A DNA stretch of 64,000 nucleotides, taken from the NCBI RefSeq assembly GCF_004137245.1, contig NZ_SDWS01000001.1, positions 62,001 to 126,000 on the forward strand, given 5' to 3'. Under the pieces are notes generated by a model. The model was not told where the DNA came from. It saw only the letters and a list, made by a program, of their open reading frames with translations, and searched no databases. Below are positions 45,357-54,330 of this stretch, one piece after another. The translations under genes were made by a program, and so were the position numbers. Position 1 is the stretch's first letter, and each line of letters opens with the position of its first letter. The DNA is from Nocardioides glacieisoli. GTDB lineage: Bacteria > Actinomycetota > Actinomycetes > Propionibacteriales > Nocardioidaceae.

Positions 45357-46423
45357 CGGCCGGCTTCCGCCTGCCCGACGTAGTCGGCGATCTGCTCCCT
45401 CACGAGGTCGGCCGGCCGCTCACCGTCGGCGGCACGGACGTACCACTGCAGGGACCGGTCGATGGCCTCCTGCCACCCCCACACGTTGCCCCACCGGAGG
45501 CCCTGCTGGGCCCGGCTGGCGTCGAGGGTGAGGTCGTGCGTCTCCTCCATGACGGGGTCGGGCTCGACCTCCCACCGCGGGGCTGCGCCGCTGCGCAGCG
45601 CGGTCCACTGGCCGGCGGCGTGCTCGACGAGGGCCTGGACGGGGACGGCCTGCGTCGGGTCGGGCCCGAAGTTGAGGCTGGGCGGGACCTCGCGCCCGTT
45701 GGCCACGTCCTCGGCGTAGAGCAGGTAGCCGAGGAGGGGCTCGATGACGTGCTGCCACGGACGGACTGCCAGCGGCCGACGCAGCACCAGGGTCTCGCCG
45801 GCCGACCACGCGCGCACGATGTCGGGGACGATGCGGTTCAGCGCGAAGTCGCCGCCACCGATCACGTTGCCGGCGCGGGCGGTGACCACGCGGCCGGAGA
45901 GGTGCGGCCACGACTGCGTGACGAGCTCCGCGCACGCCTTGCTCGCTGAGTAGGGGTCCTTGCCACCGAGGAAGTCGCCCTCGCGGAACGGCGTCGGCTG
46001 GCGCACGTCATAGACCTTGTCGGTGGTGACCACCAGTGCCACCGCCAGCTCGGGCAGCCGCTCGACGAGCTCCAGCACCCGGACGGTGCCCATGACGTTG
46101 GTCCGGAACGTGCTCGCGGGATCGCGGTAGCCCTCGCTGACGAGCGACTGGGCCGCGAGGTGCAGGACGACGTCGGGCTTGAACGCCGCGGCCCCCGCGA
46201 GCCACTCGGTGCCGGCCACGTCGTCGCGCACGTCCTGGACGCCCTCGACGGCCAGCGCGTCCCAGAGCGGCGTCTCGTGCACGCTCGCCGGCAGCGACAC
46301 GGCGTACACCTCCGCGCCCAGCTCCCGGAGCCAGCAGGTCAGCCAGGCTCCCTTGAAGCCGGTGTGGCCGGTGACGAGGACACGGCGCCCGGCCCAGAAG
46401 GCCGGCTCGTGGGTGCGGTGCAT
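45353..46423 (-). CDS. rfbG: CDP-glucose 4,6-dehydratase
   Basis: A 356-residue extended SDR converting CDP-glucose into CDP-4-keto-6-deoxyglucose. NAD-binding TGHTGFKG at 18-25; catalytic Thr134-Asp135-Lys136 and Tyr158-x-x-x-Lys162 (YSASK); HLAAQSLVSEGYRDP and VIEPLLGYLLYAE are characteristic of RfbG. Its substrate is made by rfbF at 51091, about 5 kb away in the same orientation, with the flippase gene placed between in the opposite direction. Coupled to the acyltransferase downstream. Confidence 0.92.
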   Translation of the reverse strand: MHRTHEPAFWAGRRVLVTGHTGFKGAWLTCWLRELGAEVYAVSLPASVHETPLWDALAVEGVQDVRDDVAGTEWLAGAAAFKPDVVLHLAAQSLVSEGYRDPASTFRTNVMGTVRVLELVERLPELAVALVVTTDKVYDVRQPTPFREGDFLGGKDPYSASKACAELVTQSWPHLSGRVVTARAGNVIGGGDFALNRIVPDIVRAWSAGETLVLRRPLAVRPWQHVIEPLLGYLLYAEDVANGREVPPSLNFGPDPTQAVPVQALVEHAAGQWTALRSGAAPRWEVEPDPVMEETHDLTLDASRAQQGLRWGNVWGWQEAIDRSLQWYVRAADGERPADLVREQIADYVGQAEAGR

Positions 46424-46525
46424 GTGGTCCCTTGGAGGTCGTCGTGCAGGGTCGGCCAAGGGTACGCTGGCGCGCGCTCCTCGCCCCTCGCAGGTGCAGA
46501 CCCGTCGATGAAGGAGACCGCCCCA

Positions 46526-47830
46526 GTGTCGGACCAGCCGCCCGTTCCGGCACCGGTCCCGGAGGGTGCCACCCGCCCGACGCTCCTCTCCGGCACGATC
46601 GTCGTGGCGATCGGCCTGGCAGTCACCGGCGTCGGCACGCTGGTGATGCTCGGCGTGGCCTCCCGGAACATGCCCGGCGAGGCGTACGCCGACTTCGTGG
46701 TGTGGTGGACGGTCGCGACCCTGCTGGGGACGAGCTTCGGCGTCTTCGAGGTCTACCTCGCCCGGCTCCTCATCGGCGACTTCGCCCGCGGACGGCCCCC
46801 GGCGCGGTCCACCGGTGTGATGACCGGGAGGGCCCTGGTCATGGCCGGCGTGATCACGGCGTGCCTCGCCGCGCTCGCACCGGTCCTCTCGGACCGGCTG
46901 TTCAGCGGCGAGGTCGCCCTCGTCGGGCTGCTCGCGGTGTTCATGTCGCTGACCGCGATGCAGGCGCTGCAGCGCGGCGCCGCCACCGGTCGCCACAACA
47001 TGGTCGCGATCGCCACGCAGCTCTCGGTCGACGGCGTCGCACGCGGTGCGGTCATCGGGGTGCTGGCCGCGACGGGGAACGACTCCGTGACGGCCCTGGC
47101 GCTCGGGTGCTGCGCGTCGGTGGTGCTGAGCCTGGTCGCCGGCACCTGGCGCATCGGGCCGTGGCTCGCGCGTCCTCTCCTGCACGCCGGCGACGTGCCG
47201 CTCCGACCGCTGCTCCTCCTGCTGATCGGGACCGCCGGTCCACTGCTCGCCAACAACGGCTCGGTGCCGTGGCTGAAGGCGACCGAGGCGGTCAGCCCCC
47301 ACGTCCTCGGCGCCTTCGCCGGCGCCCTCACGCTCAGCCGCATCCCGACCCAGTTCGTCTCGGCGGTCATGAGCCCGCTCCTGGCGCACCTGTCCGAAGC
47401 CGTGGAGGCCGGCGACGAGGCGGCGTTCCGCCGGGTGCTCGCCCGCACCGAGGTGCTGACCGCCGCGCTCGGAGTGGCGTACGTCGTCGCGTTCGCCGCG
47501 CTGGGTCAGCTGGCGCTGCGCCTGATGCTGGGGCCGAACTTCTCCCTCGACGTCGCCAACCTGGCCGTCCTCGCGGCAGCGAGCAGCGGCATGTTCGTCG
47601 CCGTGGTCCAGCAGGCAGCGCTCGGCGCGACCGGACGCTGGCACCACATCGCCTGGGCGTGGGTCGCGGCCACGCTCACCTTCGGTGTCGTGCTGGTGCT
47701 GCCCGGGGAGCCGCTGTGGCTGGCGACCTCAGCCCCACTGGTGGGCGTGCTCACCGCCCTGCTGTCGATGTGGGTCTTCGGTCGCCGGCACTTCAGCGAC
47801 GCCGCAGGATCCCGTCCCGGAACTCCGTGA
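46526..47830 (+). CDS. Wzx-type polysaccharide flippase
   Basis: A 434-residue protein with about twelve hydrophobic helices and the layout of the MOP/Wzx exporter superfamily (SGTIVVAIGLAVTGVGTLVM..., GAFAGALTLSRIPTQFVSAV, LGPNFSLDVANLAVLAAASS). It should move the lipid-linked repeat unit across the membrane. The GTG at 46526 has AAGGAG 9 bases upstream; an ATG at 46508 in the same frame would add six residues. Divergent from rfbG; its 3' end overlaps that of the CmcI-like gene by 38 bases. Confidence 0.85.
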   Translation: MSDQPPVPAPVPEGATRPTLLSGTIVVAIGLAVTGVGTLVMLGVASRNMPGEAYADFVVWWTVATLLGTSFGVFEVYLARLLIGDFARGRPPARSTGVMTGRALVMAGVITACLAALAPVLSDRLFSGEVALVGLLAVFMSLTAMQALQRGAATGRHNMVAIATQLSVDGVARGAVIGVLAATGNDSVTALALGCCASVVLSLVAGTWRIGPWLARPLLHAGDVPLRPLLLLLIGTAGPLLANNGSVPWLKATEAVSPHVLGAFAGALTLSRIPTQFVSAVMSPLLAHLSEAVEAGDEAAFRRVLARTEVLTAALGVAYVVAFAALGQLALRLMLGPNFSLDVANLAVLAAASSGMFVAVVQQAALGATGRWHHIAWAWVAATLTFGVVLVLPGEPLWLATSAPLVGVLTALLSMWVFGRRHFSDAAGSRPGTP

Positions 47831-48563
47831 CCAGGGCGCGCCGGCCCCACGTGTCGTCGCGGTCGAAGTCGTCGTGCGCCTCGACGAAGGCGTTGACCGC
47901 CGTCATCGGGTTGTCGCCGCGGTCCCAGGGGCGCCCCTCGTAGTGGCCCTCGGGGAACTCCTCGACGAGGGTGTCCGCGACCAGGACCATGCCGCCCGAG
48001 GGCAGCAGCGGGGCCAGCGCCTCGAGCTCGCCCAGCACGTGGGCGTGGGTGTGGTTGCTGTCGAGGACGAGGATCACCCGCTCGGCGCCGTCGATGAAGT
48101 CGCGCATCGCAGCGACCGCGTCCTCGGACGTCGAGTCGGCCTCGAGCAGCGTCACGCCCTCGCCCAGCGGGTGCTCGGCCAGTGCGCTGGTGGTGTGCGG
48201 GAAGACCTTGTGGTCGATGCCCAGCACCGCGGGCTCGAGGCCGCACATGCGCATCAGGCTGGTGTTGAGGAGCATGCTGCCGCCGCGCGCGACGCCCGTC
48301 TCCACGATGCGCTCCGGGCGGTAGCTCCAGAACAGCTCCTGGAGCACCATGACGTCGTCGGGGATGCGGATGACGGGAACGCCCGCCCACTCCCACTGGT
48401 AGGTGTAGCTGTGCTTCTCCGCGGCGACCTGGAGGTCGACGGCCTGCTGGCGCAGCTCGGCGTCGGCGCCGAGGGACTCGCGCCACTCCCGGCGCTGGTC
48501 GGCGAACTCGCCGCCGTCGGGCACGTAGTCGCCGTGGGACGAGCGGTCGGTGGTGTCAGCCAT
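47793..48563 (-). CDS. CmcI/rhamnosyl O-methyltransferase-like SAM methyltransferase
   Basis: A 256-residue protein of the cephalosporin hydroxylase (CmcI) family: YTYQWEWAGVPVIRIPDDVM, then VETGVARGGSML as SAM-binding loop, VLGIDHKVF, ILVLDSNHTHAHVLGEL and LVADTLVEE. Relatives methylate sugar hydroxyls (e.g. rhamnosyl groups). Here it probably O-methylates the deoxyhexose. ATG start; it overlaps the SDR gene by 8 bases, so it belongs to the CDP-sugar operon. Confidence 0.85.
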   Translation of the reverse strand: MADTTDRSSHGDYVPDGGEFADQRREWRESLGADAELRQQAVDLQVAAEKHSYTYQWEWAGVPVIRIPDDVMVLQELFWSYRPERIVETGVARGGSMLLNTSLMRMCGLEPAVLGIDHKVFPHTTSALAEHPLGEGVTLLEADSTSEDAVAAMRDFIDGAERVILVLDSNHTHAHVLGELEALAPLLPSGGMVLVADTLVEEFPEGHYEGRPWDRGDNPMTAVNAFVEAHDDFDRDDTWGRRALVTEFRDGILRRR

Positions 48564-49338
48564 GGGTGAAGAACTCCTCGGTTCGGGTGGGTGCCCAGCC
48601 GACTGCGGCCAGGCGGGTGGTGTCGGCGGTCTCGCCGGAGTGGGTCGGTGGGGGGTCGTGGTCGACCGGGTCGGCCGACCACGGGGCGCCGACGCGGGTG
48701 ACGAGGTCGGCGACGGAGCGGAGGCGGCCGGAGCCGATCGGCACCTCGCCGGCCAGGCCGTGCGACACGGCCATCGCGATCGCGCGGCCGACGTCGGAGG
48801 CGTGGACGAAGTCGTGGTGCTGGTCGGGGCTGCGCAGGTGCAGGGTCTCGCCGCGCTCGCGCGCGTCCGTCGCGAGGTCGACGAGCGCGGGACGGCGGCG
48901 TGCCTCGTCGAAGACGTAGTAGGGCCGCAGCCATCCGATGGCCGACTGCTCGATGAGGGGTGCGAGCTGCTGCTTGAGGAGCGCCTTGGAGCCCGTGTAG
49001 GCGTCCGCCGCATCCGTCGTGTCGTCGACGGCCGTGCCGGTCAGCCACACGGCGGTGCCGGCGGCCCGGGCCGCCTCGACGAGCTCCAGGGTGGCGTCCA
49101 CCCAGCGTTCGTTGTCGTCGGAGGTGCGGTAGTCAGCGCTCCCGCTGGCCGACCAGGCCAGGTGCACGACCTGGTCAGGCGTCGTACGGGCGACGAGGTC
49201 GGCTGCCGCACCGGGGGCGAGCAGGTCGACGTCGGCGCGCCGGACCGGGACCAGGGGCGGCGCGTCGTCGGGCCAGTGGCGCTCCACCCACGCGCCGATC
49301 AGGCCCGACGCCCCGGTGATCAGGGTGTGGGCGGCCAC
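48556..49338 (-). CDS. NAD(P)-dependent epimerase/ketoreductase of the CDP-sugar set
   Basis: A 260-residue extended SDR with GASGLIG at 9-15 and Tyr114-x-x-x-Lys118 (YTGSK). Its place between the 3,5-epimerase and methyltransferase genes suggests the last step, reduction of the 4-keto group. DFVHASDVGRAIAMAVSHGL is the usual substrate loop region. GTG start overlapping the epimerase gene by 19 bases. Confidence 0.85.
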   Translation of the reverse strand: MAAHTLITGASGLIGAWVERHWPDDAPPLVPVRRADVDLLAPGAAADLVARTTPDQVVHLAWSASGSADYRTSDDNERWVDATLELVEAARAAGTAVWLTGTAVDDTTDAADAYTGSKALLKQQLAPLIEQSAIGWLRPYYVFDEARRRPALVDLATDARERGETLHLRSPDQHHDFVHASDVGRAIAMAVSHGLAGEVPIGSGRLRSVADLVTRVGAPWSADPVDHDPPPTHSGETADTTRLAAVGWAPTRTEEFFTHG

Positions 49339-49853
49339 GGGTGCCCCTCACGATCCTTGGCCGAGATCCGCGTCGGCGGCAACGGCCACTCGATCCCGAC
49401 GGTGGGGTCGTCCCAGCGCAGGGTGCGGGCGTGCTCGGGGGAGTGGCCGGCGCTGATCAGGTAGGTGAGCCGGGTGTCGTCCTCGAGCGTCTGGTAGCCG
49501 TGGGCGATGCCGGCGGGCACGTGCAGGGCCACGTCGTCCTTCGCCGACAGCTCGACCGCGATCCACCGGCCGAAGGTGGGCTCGTCGGGTCGGAGGTCGA
49601 CGAGGACGTCGAGCAGGGAGCCGTCGGTGACCCACAGCGTCTTGACCTCGGCTGCCGGAGCCACCTGGTAGTGCATCCCGCGGATCGTCCCGGCCGCCTC
49701 GTTGGAGGTGGTGACCACCTCGGCGACGGTCGTGTCGAGGCCGTGGGTCCTCGCCTCCTCCGTGACGAGCACCTTGCGGAGGAAGCCTCGTTCGTCGTGG
49801 TGACGTGCGCCGCGGAGCAGCGCCACCCCGCGCAGCCCGAGGTCCTCGATCAC
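49320..49853 (-). CDS. RmlC-like sugar-nucleotide 3(,5)-epimerase
   Basis: A 177-residue cupin of the dTDP-4-dehydrorhamnose 3,5-epimerase type. Catalytic His61 in IRGMHYQ and Tyr131 in RLTYLIS are both present, as is HVPAGIAHGYQTL, so it may epimerise C3 or C3 and C5. In this operon the substrate should be a CDP-4-keto-6-deoxy sugar, possibly C3-methylated. GTG start in a GTGA overlap with the C-methyltransferase gene; the open frame further upstream is not protein-like. Confidence 0.88.
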   Translation of the reverse strand: MIEDLGLRGVALLRGARHHDERGFLRKVLVTEEARTHGLDTTVAEVVTTSNEAAGTIRGMHYQVAPAAEVKTLWVTDGSLLDVLVDLRPDEPTFGRWIAVELSAKDDVALHVPAGIAHGYQTLEDDTRLTYLISAGHSPEHARTLRWDDPTVGIEWPLPPTRISAKDREGHPWPPTP

Positions 49854-51094
49854 CCGATCTTCCTCATCTCGGGCACGGCGATCCAGGACGTCGCGCCCGG
49901 GACGAGCTCGCCCACGAGTCGACCGATCTCGGGTGCGATGTTCCACGGGAGGACGAGCACGTCGTCGGGTGCCGCGGCGGCGAGGTCGGAGGGAGCGGCC
50001 ACGGGGACGTGGCTGCCGGGCAGGAACTTGCCCTGCTTGGCCTCGCTGCCGTCGACGACGAGCACCAGGTCGTCGTGCCGCACGCCGGCGGCGTTCATCA
50101 GGGTGTTGCCCTTGGCCGCGGCGCCGTAGCCGGCGACCGTGCGCCCGGCGGCGTGCTGCTCGTCGAGCCAGGTCCGCAGGCCCTGGATCACCGCGCGGCT
50201 CCGCGTGGCGAAGTCGTCCCAGAGCTCCTGCGTCAGCAGGCCGGCCTCGAGCTCCTCGGCGATCGTCTCTGCGACGCTCGGGTGCGCCTCACGGGTGCCG
50301 GTGCGGGTCAGCCAGTAGCGGTTCGACCCTCCATGGGTGGTCAGCTTCTCGACGCGGGTCAGCTCCAGCCCGACGCCGGCGGTGGCGGCCGCCACGGCGT
50401 GCGCGGAGAGGTAGCAGAAGTGCTCGTGGTAGATCGTGTCGAACTGCGTCTCCAGCATCTGGGTGACGAAGGACGGGTTCTCGACCGTCACGACCGTGTC
50501 GTCGTCGCACAGGTGGCTCATCCCGGCCAGGAAGTCCTGCAGGTCGGGCACGTGCGCCATCACGTTGTTGGCCGCGATCAGGCGCGGTCGTCCGTAGGTC
50601 TGCGCGACCTGCTCGGCGACCGCGAGCCCGAAGAACTCGTTGACCGTCTCGACACCGCGCGAGCGGGCGATCTCCGCCACCATGCCCGCGGGCTCGATGC
50701 CCACGACCCGCATGCCGCTGTCGCGCATCTGGGTCAGCAGGTAGCCGTCGTTGCTCGCCACCTCCATGACCAGGTCGCCCTCGGCGAGGCCGAGCTCCTC
50801 GGTCATGTGGCGGGTGTACTCACCGGCGTGCGCCAGCCACGACGTGCTGACCGACGAGAGATAGGGGTACTCGGCGCCGAAGATCCGGTCGGGAAGGACG
50901 TACTCGCCGATCTGGCCCAGGCCGCAGGTCGGGCAGACCCGCAGGTGGAGGGGGAACGTGGGGCTCGGCTCGTCGGTCGTGAGCGCCATCTCGTTCGACA
51001 GCGGCTGCCGGCCGAGGTCGAGGACCGACACGAGGCCGTCGGCGCCGCAGCCGCGGCAGGTGTGGACCCCGCGCGGGGTCAGCTCGTCGGTCAT
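49850..51094 (-). CDS. Sugar-nucleotide C-methyltransferase (TcaB9/TylCIII type)
   Basis: A 414-residue three-domain methyltransferase. The N-terminal zinc domain has Cys13, Cys16, Cys54 and Cys57. The SAM loop is EVASNDGYLL (111-120). The active-site block YHEHFCYLS puts Tyr222, Glu224 and His225 in the positions studied in the C3-methyltransferase TcaB9. The C-terminal domain has VAGYGAAAKGNTLMN. It should add a methyl carbon at C3 of a 4-keto-6-deoxy sugar nucleotide. Coupled by ATGA to rfbF. Confidence 0.9.
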   Translation of the reverse strand: MTDELTPRGVHTCRGCGADGLVSVLDLGRQPLSNEMALTTDEPSPTFPLHLRVCPTCGLGQIGEYVLPDRIFGAEYPYLSSVSTSWLAHAGEYTRHMTEELGLAEGDLVMEVASNDGYLLTQMRDSGMRVVGIEPAGMVAEIARSRGVETVNEFFGLAVAEQVAQTYGRPRLIAANNVMAHVPDLQDFLAGMSHLCDDDTVVTVENPSFVTQMLETQFDTIYHEHFCYLSAHAVAAATAGVGLELTRVEKLTTHGGSNRYWLTRTGTREAHPSVAETIAEELEAGLLTQELWDDFATRSRAVIQGLRTWLDEQHAAGRTVAGYGAAAKGNTLMNAAGVRHDDLVLVVDGSEAKQGKFLPGSHVPVAAPSDLAAAAPDDVLVLPWNIAPEIGRLVGELVPGATSWIAVPEMRKIG

Positions 51095-51852
51095 CTCACC
51101 CACGGTGCCTGTCCTGACTCCCAGATCTTGTTGAGCTCGTCGCGCTCGCGGATGGTGTCCATCGGCATCCAGAAGCCGTCGTGCTGGTAGGCCCCGAGGC
51201 GGCCCTGGGCCGCGAGCTCGGTCAGCGGCGCCTGCTCGAAGGGCATCGCGTCGCCCTCGATCAGGTCGAGGACCTCCGGCTCGACGACGAAGTAGCCGCC
51301 GTTGATCCAGTCGTGGGAGTCGCGCGGCTTCTCGCGGAAGTCCTCCACGAGGCCGTCGGCCAGGCCGAGGGAGCCGAAGCGCGGCGGCGGGTGCACCGCC
51401 GTCACGGTCGCCAGCGCGCCGACCGACTCGTGGTGGGCGACGACCTTGTCGATGGGTACGTCGGAGAGGCCGTCGCCGTAGGTCAGCAGGAACCGCTCGT
51501 CGAGGATGTGCGACAGGCGCTTGATCCGGCCACCGGTCATGGAGTCCGCACCCGTGTCGATGAGGGTGACCTTCCAGTCCACCTTCATGCGGGACAGGTA
51601 CTCCACCGAGCCCGTCGACAGGTCCACCGACATGTCGCAGGAGTGCATCAGCTGGTTGGCGAAGTACTCCTTGATGACGAAGCCCTTGTAGCCCAGCGCG
51701 ACCACGAAGTCGGCGTACCCGTACGCCGCGTAGTGCTGCATGATGTGCCACAGGATGGGGCGCTCGCCGATCCGGACCATCGGCTTGGGGACGGCATGCG
51801 TCTCCTCGGCCAGTCGGGTTCCACGGCCTCCGGCCAGGATCACCGTCTTCAC
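51091..51852 (-). CDS. rfbF: Glucose-1-phosphate cytidylyltransferase
   Basis: A 253-residue nucleotidyltransferase making CDP-glucose from CTP and glucose 1-phosphate. AGGRGTRLAEE at 7-17 and VPKPM with Lys23 form the nucleotide site; MVRIGERPILWHIMQHY and WINGGYFVVEPEVLDLI are typical of RfbF. It commits the pathway and pairs with rfbG at 45353. ATG start; ATGA-type overlaps on both sides with the GT2 and the C-methyltransferase genes. Confidence 0.94.
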   Translation of the reverse strand: MKTVILAGGRGTRLAEETHAVPKPMVRIGERPILWHIMQHYAAYGYADFVVALGYKGFVIKEYFANQLMHSCDMSVDLSTGSVEYLSRMKVDWKVTLIDTGADSMTGGRIKRLSHILDERFLLTYGDGLSDVPIDKVVAHHESVGALATVTAVHPPPRFGSLGLADGLVEDFREKPRDSHDWINGGYFVVEPEVLDLIEGDAMPFEQAPLTELAAQGRLGAYQHDGFWMPMDTIRERDELNKIWESGQAPWVR

Positions 51853-52790
51853 GTCGTGCTCTTCCCCTCGTCGCGGCTTTCTGGGCTTCGCCGCACCTTA
51901 GCCAAGCGTCTGCGCGGCATCCGGACGTGGTCCCCCGCAACGAGGTAGAAGTCCCACGCGATGTGCTTGAGCCACTGGCGGTGCCACAGGCAGCGGACCA
52001 GCTCGCGACGTGCTGTCCGGGTCACCCGCCGGTCGACGCCGTCTGTCGCTGCCTGGCGCCACAGGCTGAGCCACAGGTGAGTCATCAGCCAGCGACGCCT
52101 CGTGGCCGTCGGGTTGAGCGACTCCGCCGTGGCGTCTGCGGTCTTGACCGGGTACGTGCGGTACTCGACGAGCGGCTCGTCGAGCACGACGAGGGGCGAG
52201 CGCAGCAGGAACCACCAGGTGAGCAGCACGTCGGCGCCGTACTCGGGCTGGAAGCCGGGCGACGCGAGCAGGACGTCGCGGCGGTAGAGGCAGTAGACCT
52301 CGGTCCACCGGGGCCGGTTGAGGAACGAGCGCAGCCGCGTCCGCGCGTCGGCCGAGGCGAGGTCGGGGTCGCGCTGGACGCCGAGGAGCTCGCCGTCGGG
52401 GTCGATGAACTGGATCGCGGGGAGGCACGCGACGGCGTCGGGCACGGCGCGTACGGCCTCGAGGCACCGCTCGACGAAGCGCGGGGCGAGGCGGTCGTCC
52501 GCACCGAGCCAGGCGAACCACGTGCCGGTGGCCTCGTCGACGGCGCGGTTGAAGTTGGCGACCGCCCCGAGGTTGACCTCGCTGGTGCGCACCGCGGCCG
52601 GGCCGAGGGCGGCCGTGGCGATCTCGACCGTGCGATCGGTCGAGCAGTTGTCGAGCACGAGGCACTCGTCGGGCGTGCGCGTCTGTCCCTGCACGGACGC
52701 GATGGCCTCGCCGACGTAGTGCTCCCCGTTGTAGACGGGGATCGCCACGGAGACGCTCACCCCCGCGTCCTGGTCCCCTGTGGTCGTCAC
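51849..52790 (-). CDS. Family 2 glycosyltransferase
   Basis: A 313-residue GT-A enzyme: VSVAIPVYNGEHYVGEAIAS, LDNCSTDRT and WLGADDRL give the nucleotide-binding and DxD-like motifs, and the C-terminal part is Arg-rich with TARRELVRCLWHRQW, possibly membrane-associated. It is the first gene of the CDP-sugar operon (overlap with rfbF), so it may use the sugar made there. GTG start. Confidence 0.88.
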   Translation of the reverse strand: MTTTGDQDAGVSVSVAIPVYNGEHYVGEAIASVQGQTRTPDECLVLDNCSTDRTVEIATAALGPAAVRTSEVNLGAVANFNRAVDEATGTWFAWLGADDRLAPRFVERCLEAVRAVPDAVACLPAIQFIDPDGELLGVQRDPDLASADARTRLRSFLNRPRWTEVYCLYRRDVLLASPGFQPEYGADVLLTWWFLLRSPLVVLDEPLVEYRTYPVKTADATAESLNPTATRRRWLMTHLWLSLWRQAATDGVDRRVTRTARRELVRCLWHRQWLKHIAWDFYLVAGDHVRMPRRRLAKVRRSPESRDEGKSTT

Positions 52791-52826
52791 CGGAGGAGCA
52801 TAGGTGGAGCCGTCCCGGTCCCGGGA

Positions 52827-54173
52827 TCAGGCGAGCGTGCCCAGCCGGAACGCGGTCGCGGCCAGGGCCAGCAGGGCGGCGCTGCCCACGAGGACCACGC
52901 TCGACCGCGAGCGGATCATGGACGCGGTCACGATCGCCATGGGTGCGACCAGGGCGATGCCGTAGCGCACGGGGATCGGGAAGTACGTGCTCGAGAAGAG
53001 GTAGCCCGCTGTCACGAGGAGCAGCGCTCCCACGACCGCGGCGGCCACGACGCTGCGCGCCAGGGCGACCTCGAGGGGAGGGGCGCCGGTGAAGAGTGCT
53101 GCCGCCAGTGTCCCCGCCAGCAGGACCATCGCCACGACGGCTGTCGCGAAGTTGAGGAAGGGCACGGATCCCACCACGGCCCACGACGAGCTGAGCGGCT
53201 GCAGGAGGGAGAGGGAGCTCTCGACCAGCCCGGTCCACGGGAAGTAGGTCAGCTGGTACTTCGAGGCCATGTCGGGCAGGTCGGCCGCGGGGATCTGGGG
53301 ACGCGTCCCCACGTAGGCCAGCCAGGCGCCGGCAGCGACGACGGACGCGAGGCCCACCGTGACGGCCGTCGTCCACCGCGCCCGCAGGCTCGGGTGGCCC
53401 GGCTCGTCGTCCCGCTCGTCGTCGCCGGTGGGGCGGAGGAGCAGGTAGAGCACCACTGCCGCCACGACCACCAGGTTCGTCATCTTCGCGAAGGCCACGA
53501 CGATCCCGACGACGACGAGCAGGAGTGCCCGGACGGTGCTGGGGCGCTCCTCCCACCAGGTCATGGCCAGGACGAGTGCGGCCCCGGCCACCAGCCCGGA
53601 GGCGTCGGGGGTGATGGTCGCGCTCGGGAAGATCAGCGCCGGTGTCGACGCCAGGAGGAGGGTCACGGCCGCCATGGGCGCCGCCGGCACGCCGCGTCGG
53701 CGGCCGGTGAGGAAGGTCAGTGCCAGTCCGAGCGCGAACCACAGCCCACCCGTGAGGCGCCCCGCCGTCACCAGGTCGTCCGCGGGGGTGAGCGCCTTGA
53801 TCGCCTCGGCGACCCCGCGTGTGGCGGTGTAGTAGACCGGGGTGTTGGCGGCGGCCGTGTTGTAGCCCTTCTCCTGGTAGCTCAGGGGGTCCAGGTCGGT
53901 GCTGAGCGGTCGGCACAGCGGCGGCCCGAAGCCCGGGGCGTCGATGCCGCGGCAGTCCTGCTGGTGCAGCGCCTCCTGCCCGATGCGGTCGGCGGGAGCG
54001 GGCGACCCCGGGGCACGGTAGAGATAGTCGATGTGCTGGAGCTCGTCGATCGGGCTCAGCAGGGTGTACGTGTTCACCTGCAGCGCGACGAACACGAATC
54101 CGAGCGCGGCGATGGCCACGGCGAGCAGCCGGGGGAGTGCCGCAGCCGGCCCCCCGCGTGGTCGACCCCGCAT
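52827..54173 (-). CDS. DUF2142-like polytopic membrane protein
   Basis: A 448-residue protein with about eleven helices. The first external loop carries LLSPIDELQHIDYLY, matching the LSPIDEYQYIGYY of the paralogue at 57485; an acidic D-E motif after the first helix is typical of GT-C glycosyltransferases and of DUF2142. FPSATITPDASG follows. It may use a polyprenyl-linked sugar outside the membrane, which is inference. ATG at 54173 was preferred to longer starts, whose extension is Cys/Arg-rich and not protein-like. TATAGT on the minus strand at 54235-54240 may be its -10. Confidence 0.8.
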   Translation of the reverse strand: MRGRPRGGPAAALPRLLAVAIAALGFVFVALQVNTYTLLSPIDELQHIDYLYRAPGSPAPADRIGQEALHQQDCRGIDAPGFGPPLCRPLSTDLDPLSYQEKGYNTAAANTPVYYTATRGVAEAIKALTPADDLVTAGRLTGGLWFALGLALTFLTGRRRGVPAAPMAAVTLLLASTPALIFPSATITPDASGLVAGAALVLAMTWWEERPSTVRALLLVVVGIVVAFAKMTNLVVVAAVVLYLLLRPTGDDERDDEPGHPSLRARWTTAVTVGLASVVAAGAWLAYVGTRPQIPAADLPDMASKYQLTYFPWTGLVESSLSLLQPLSSSWAVVGSVPFLNFATAVVAMVLLAGTLAAALFTGAPPLEVALARSVVAAAVVGALLLVTAGYLFSSTYFPIPVRYGIALVAPMAIVTASMIRSRSSVVLVGSAALLALAATAFRLGTLA

Positions 54174-54330
54174 GTTCGGCCCCTCGCTCGCACCCCGGCG
54201 CTCCCACTCCGGCCTGGTGCGCAGAGCGAGGAGCACTATACGAGGGCACGACCGAGGGCATGGGGGTGGCGCCACGCGCCGCTCGGTAGCATCGGCGACC
54301 GTCCCGTCGCTCGTCGTGTGAAGGAAGCCC

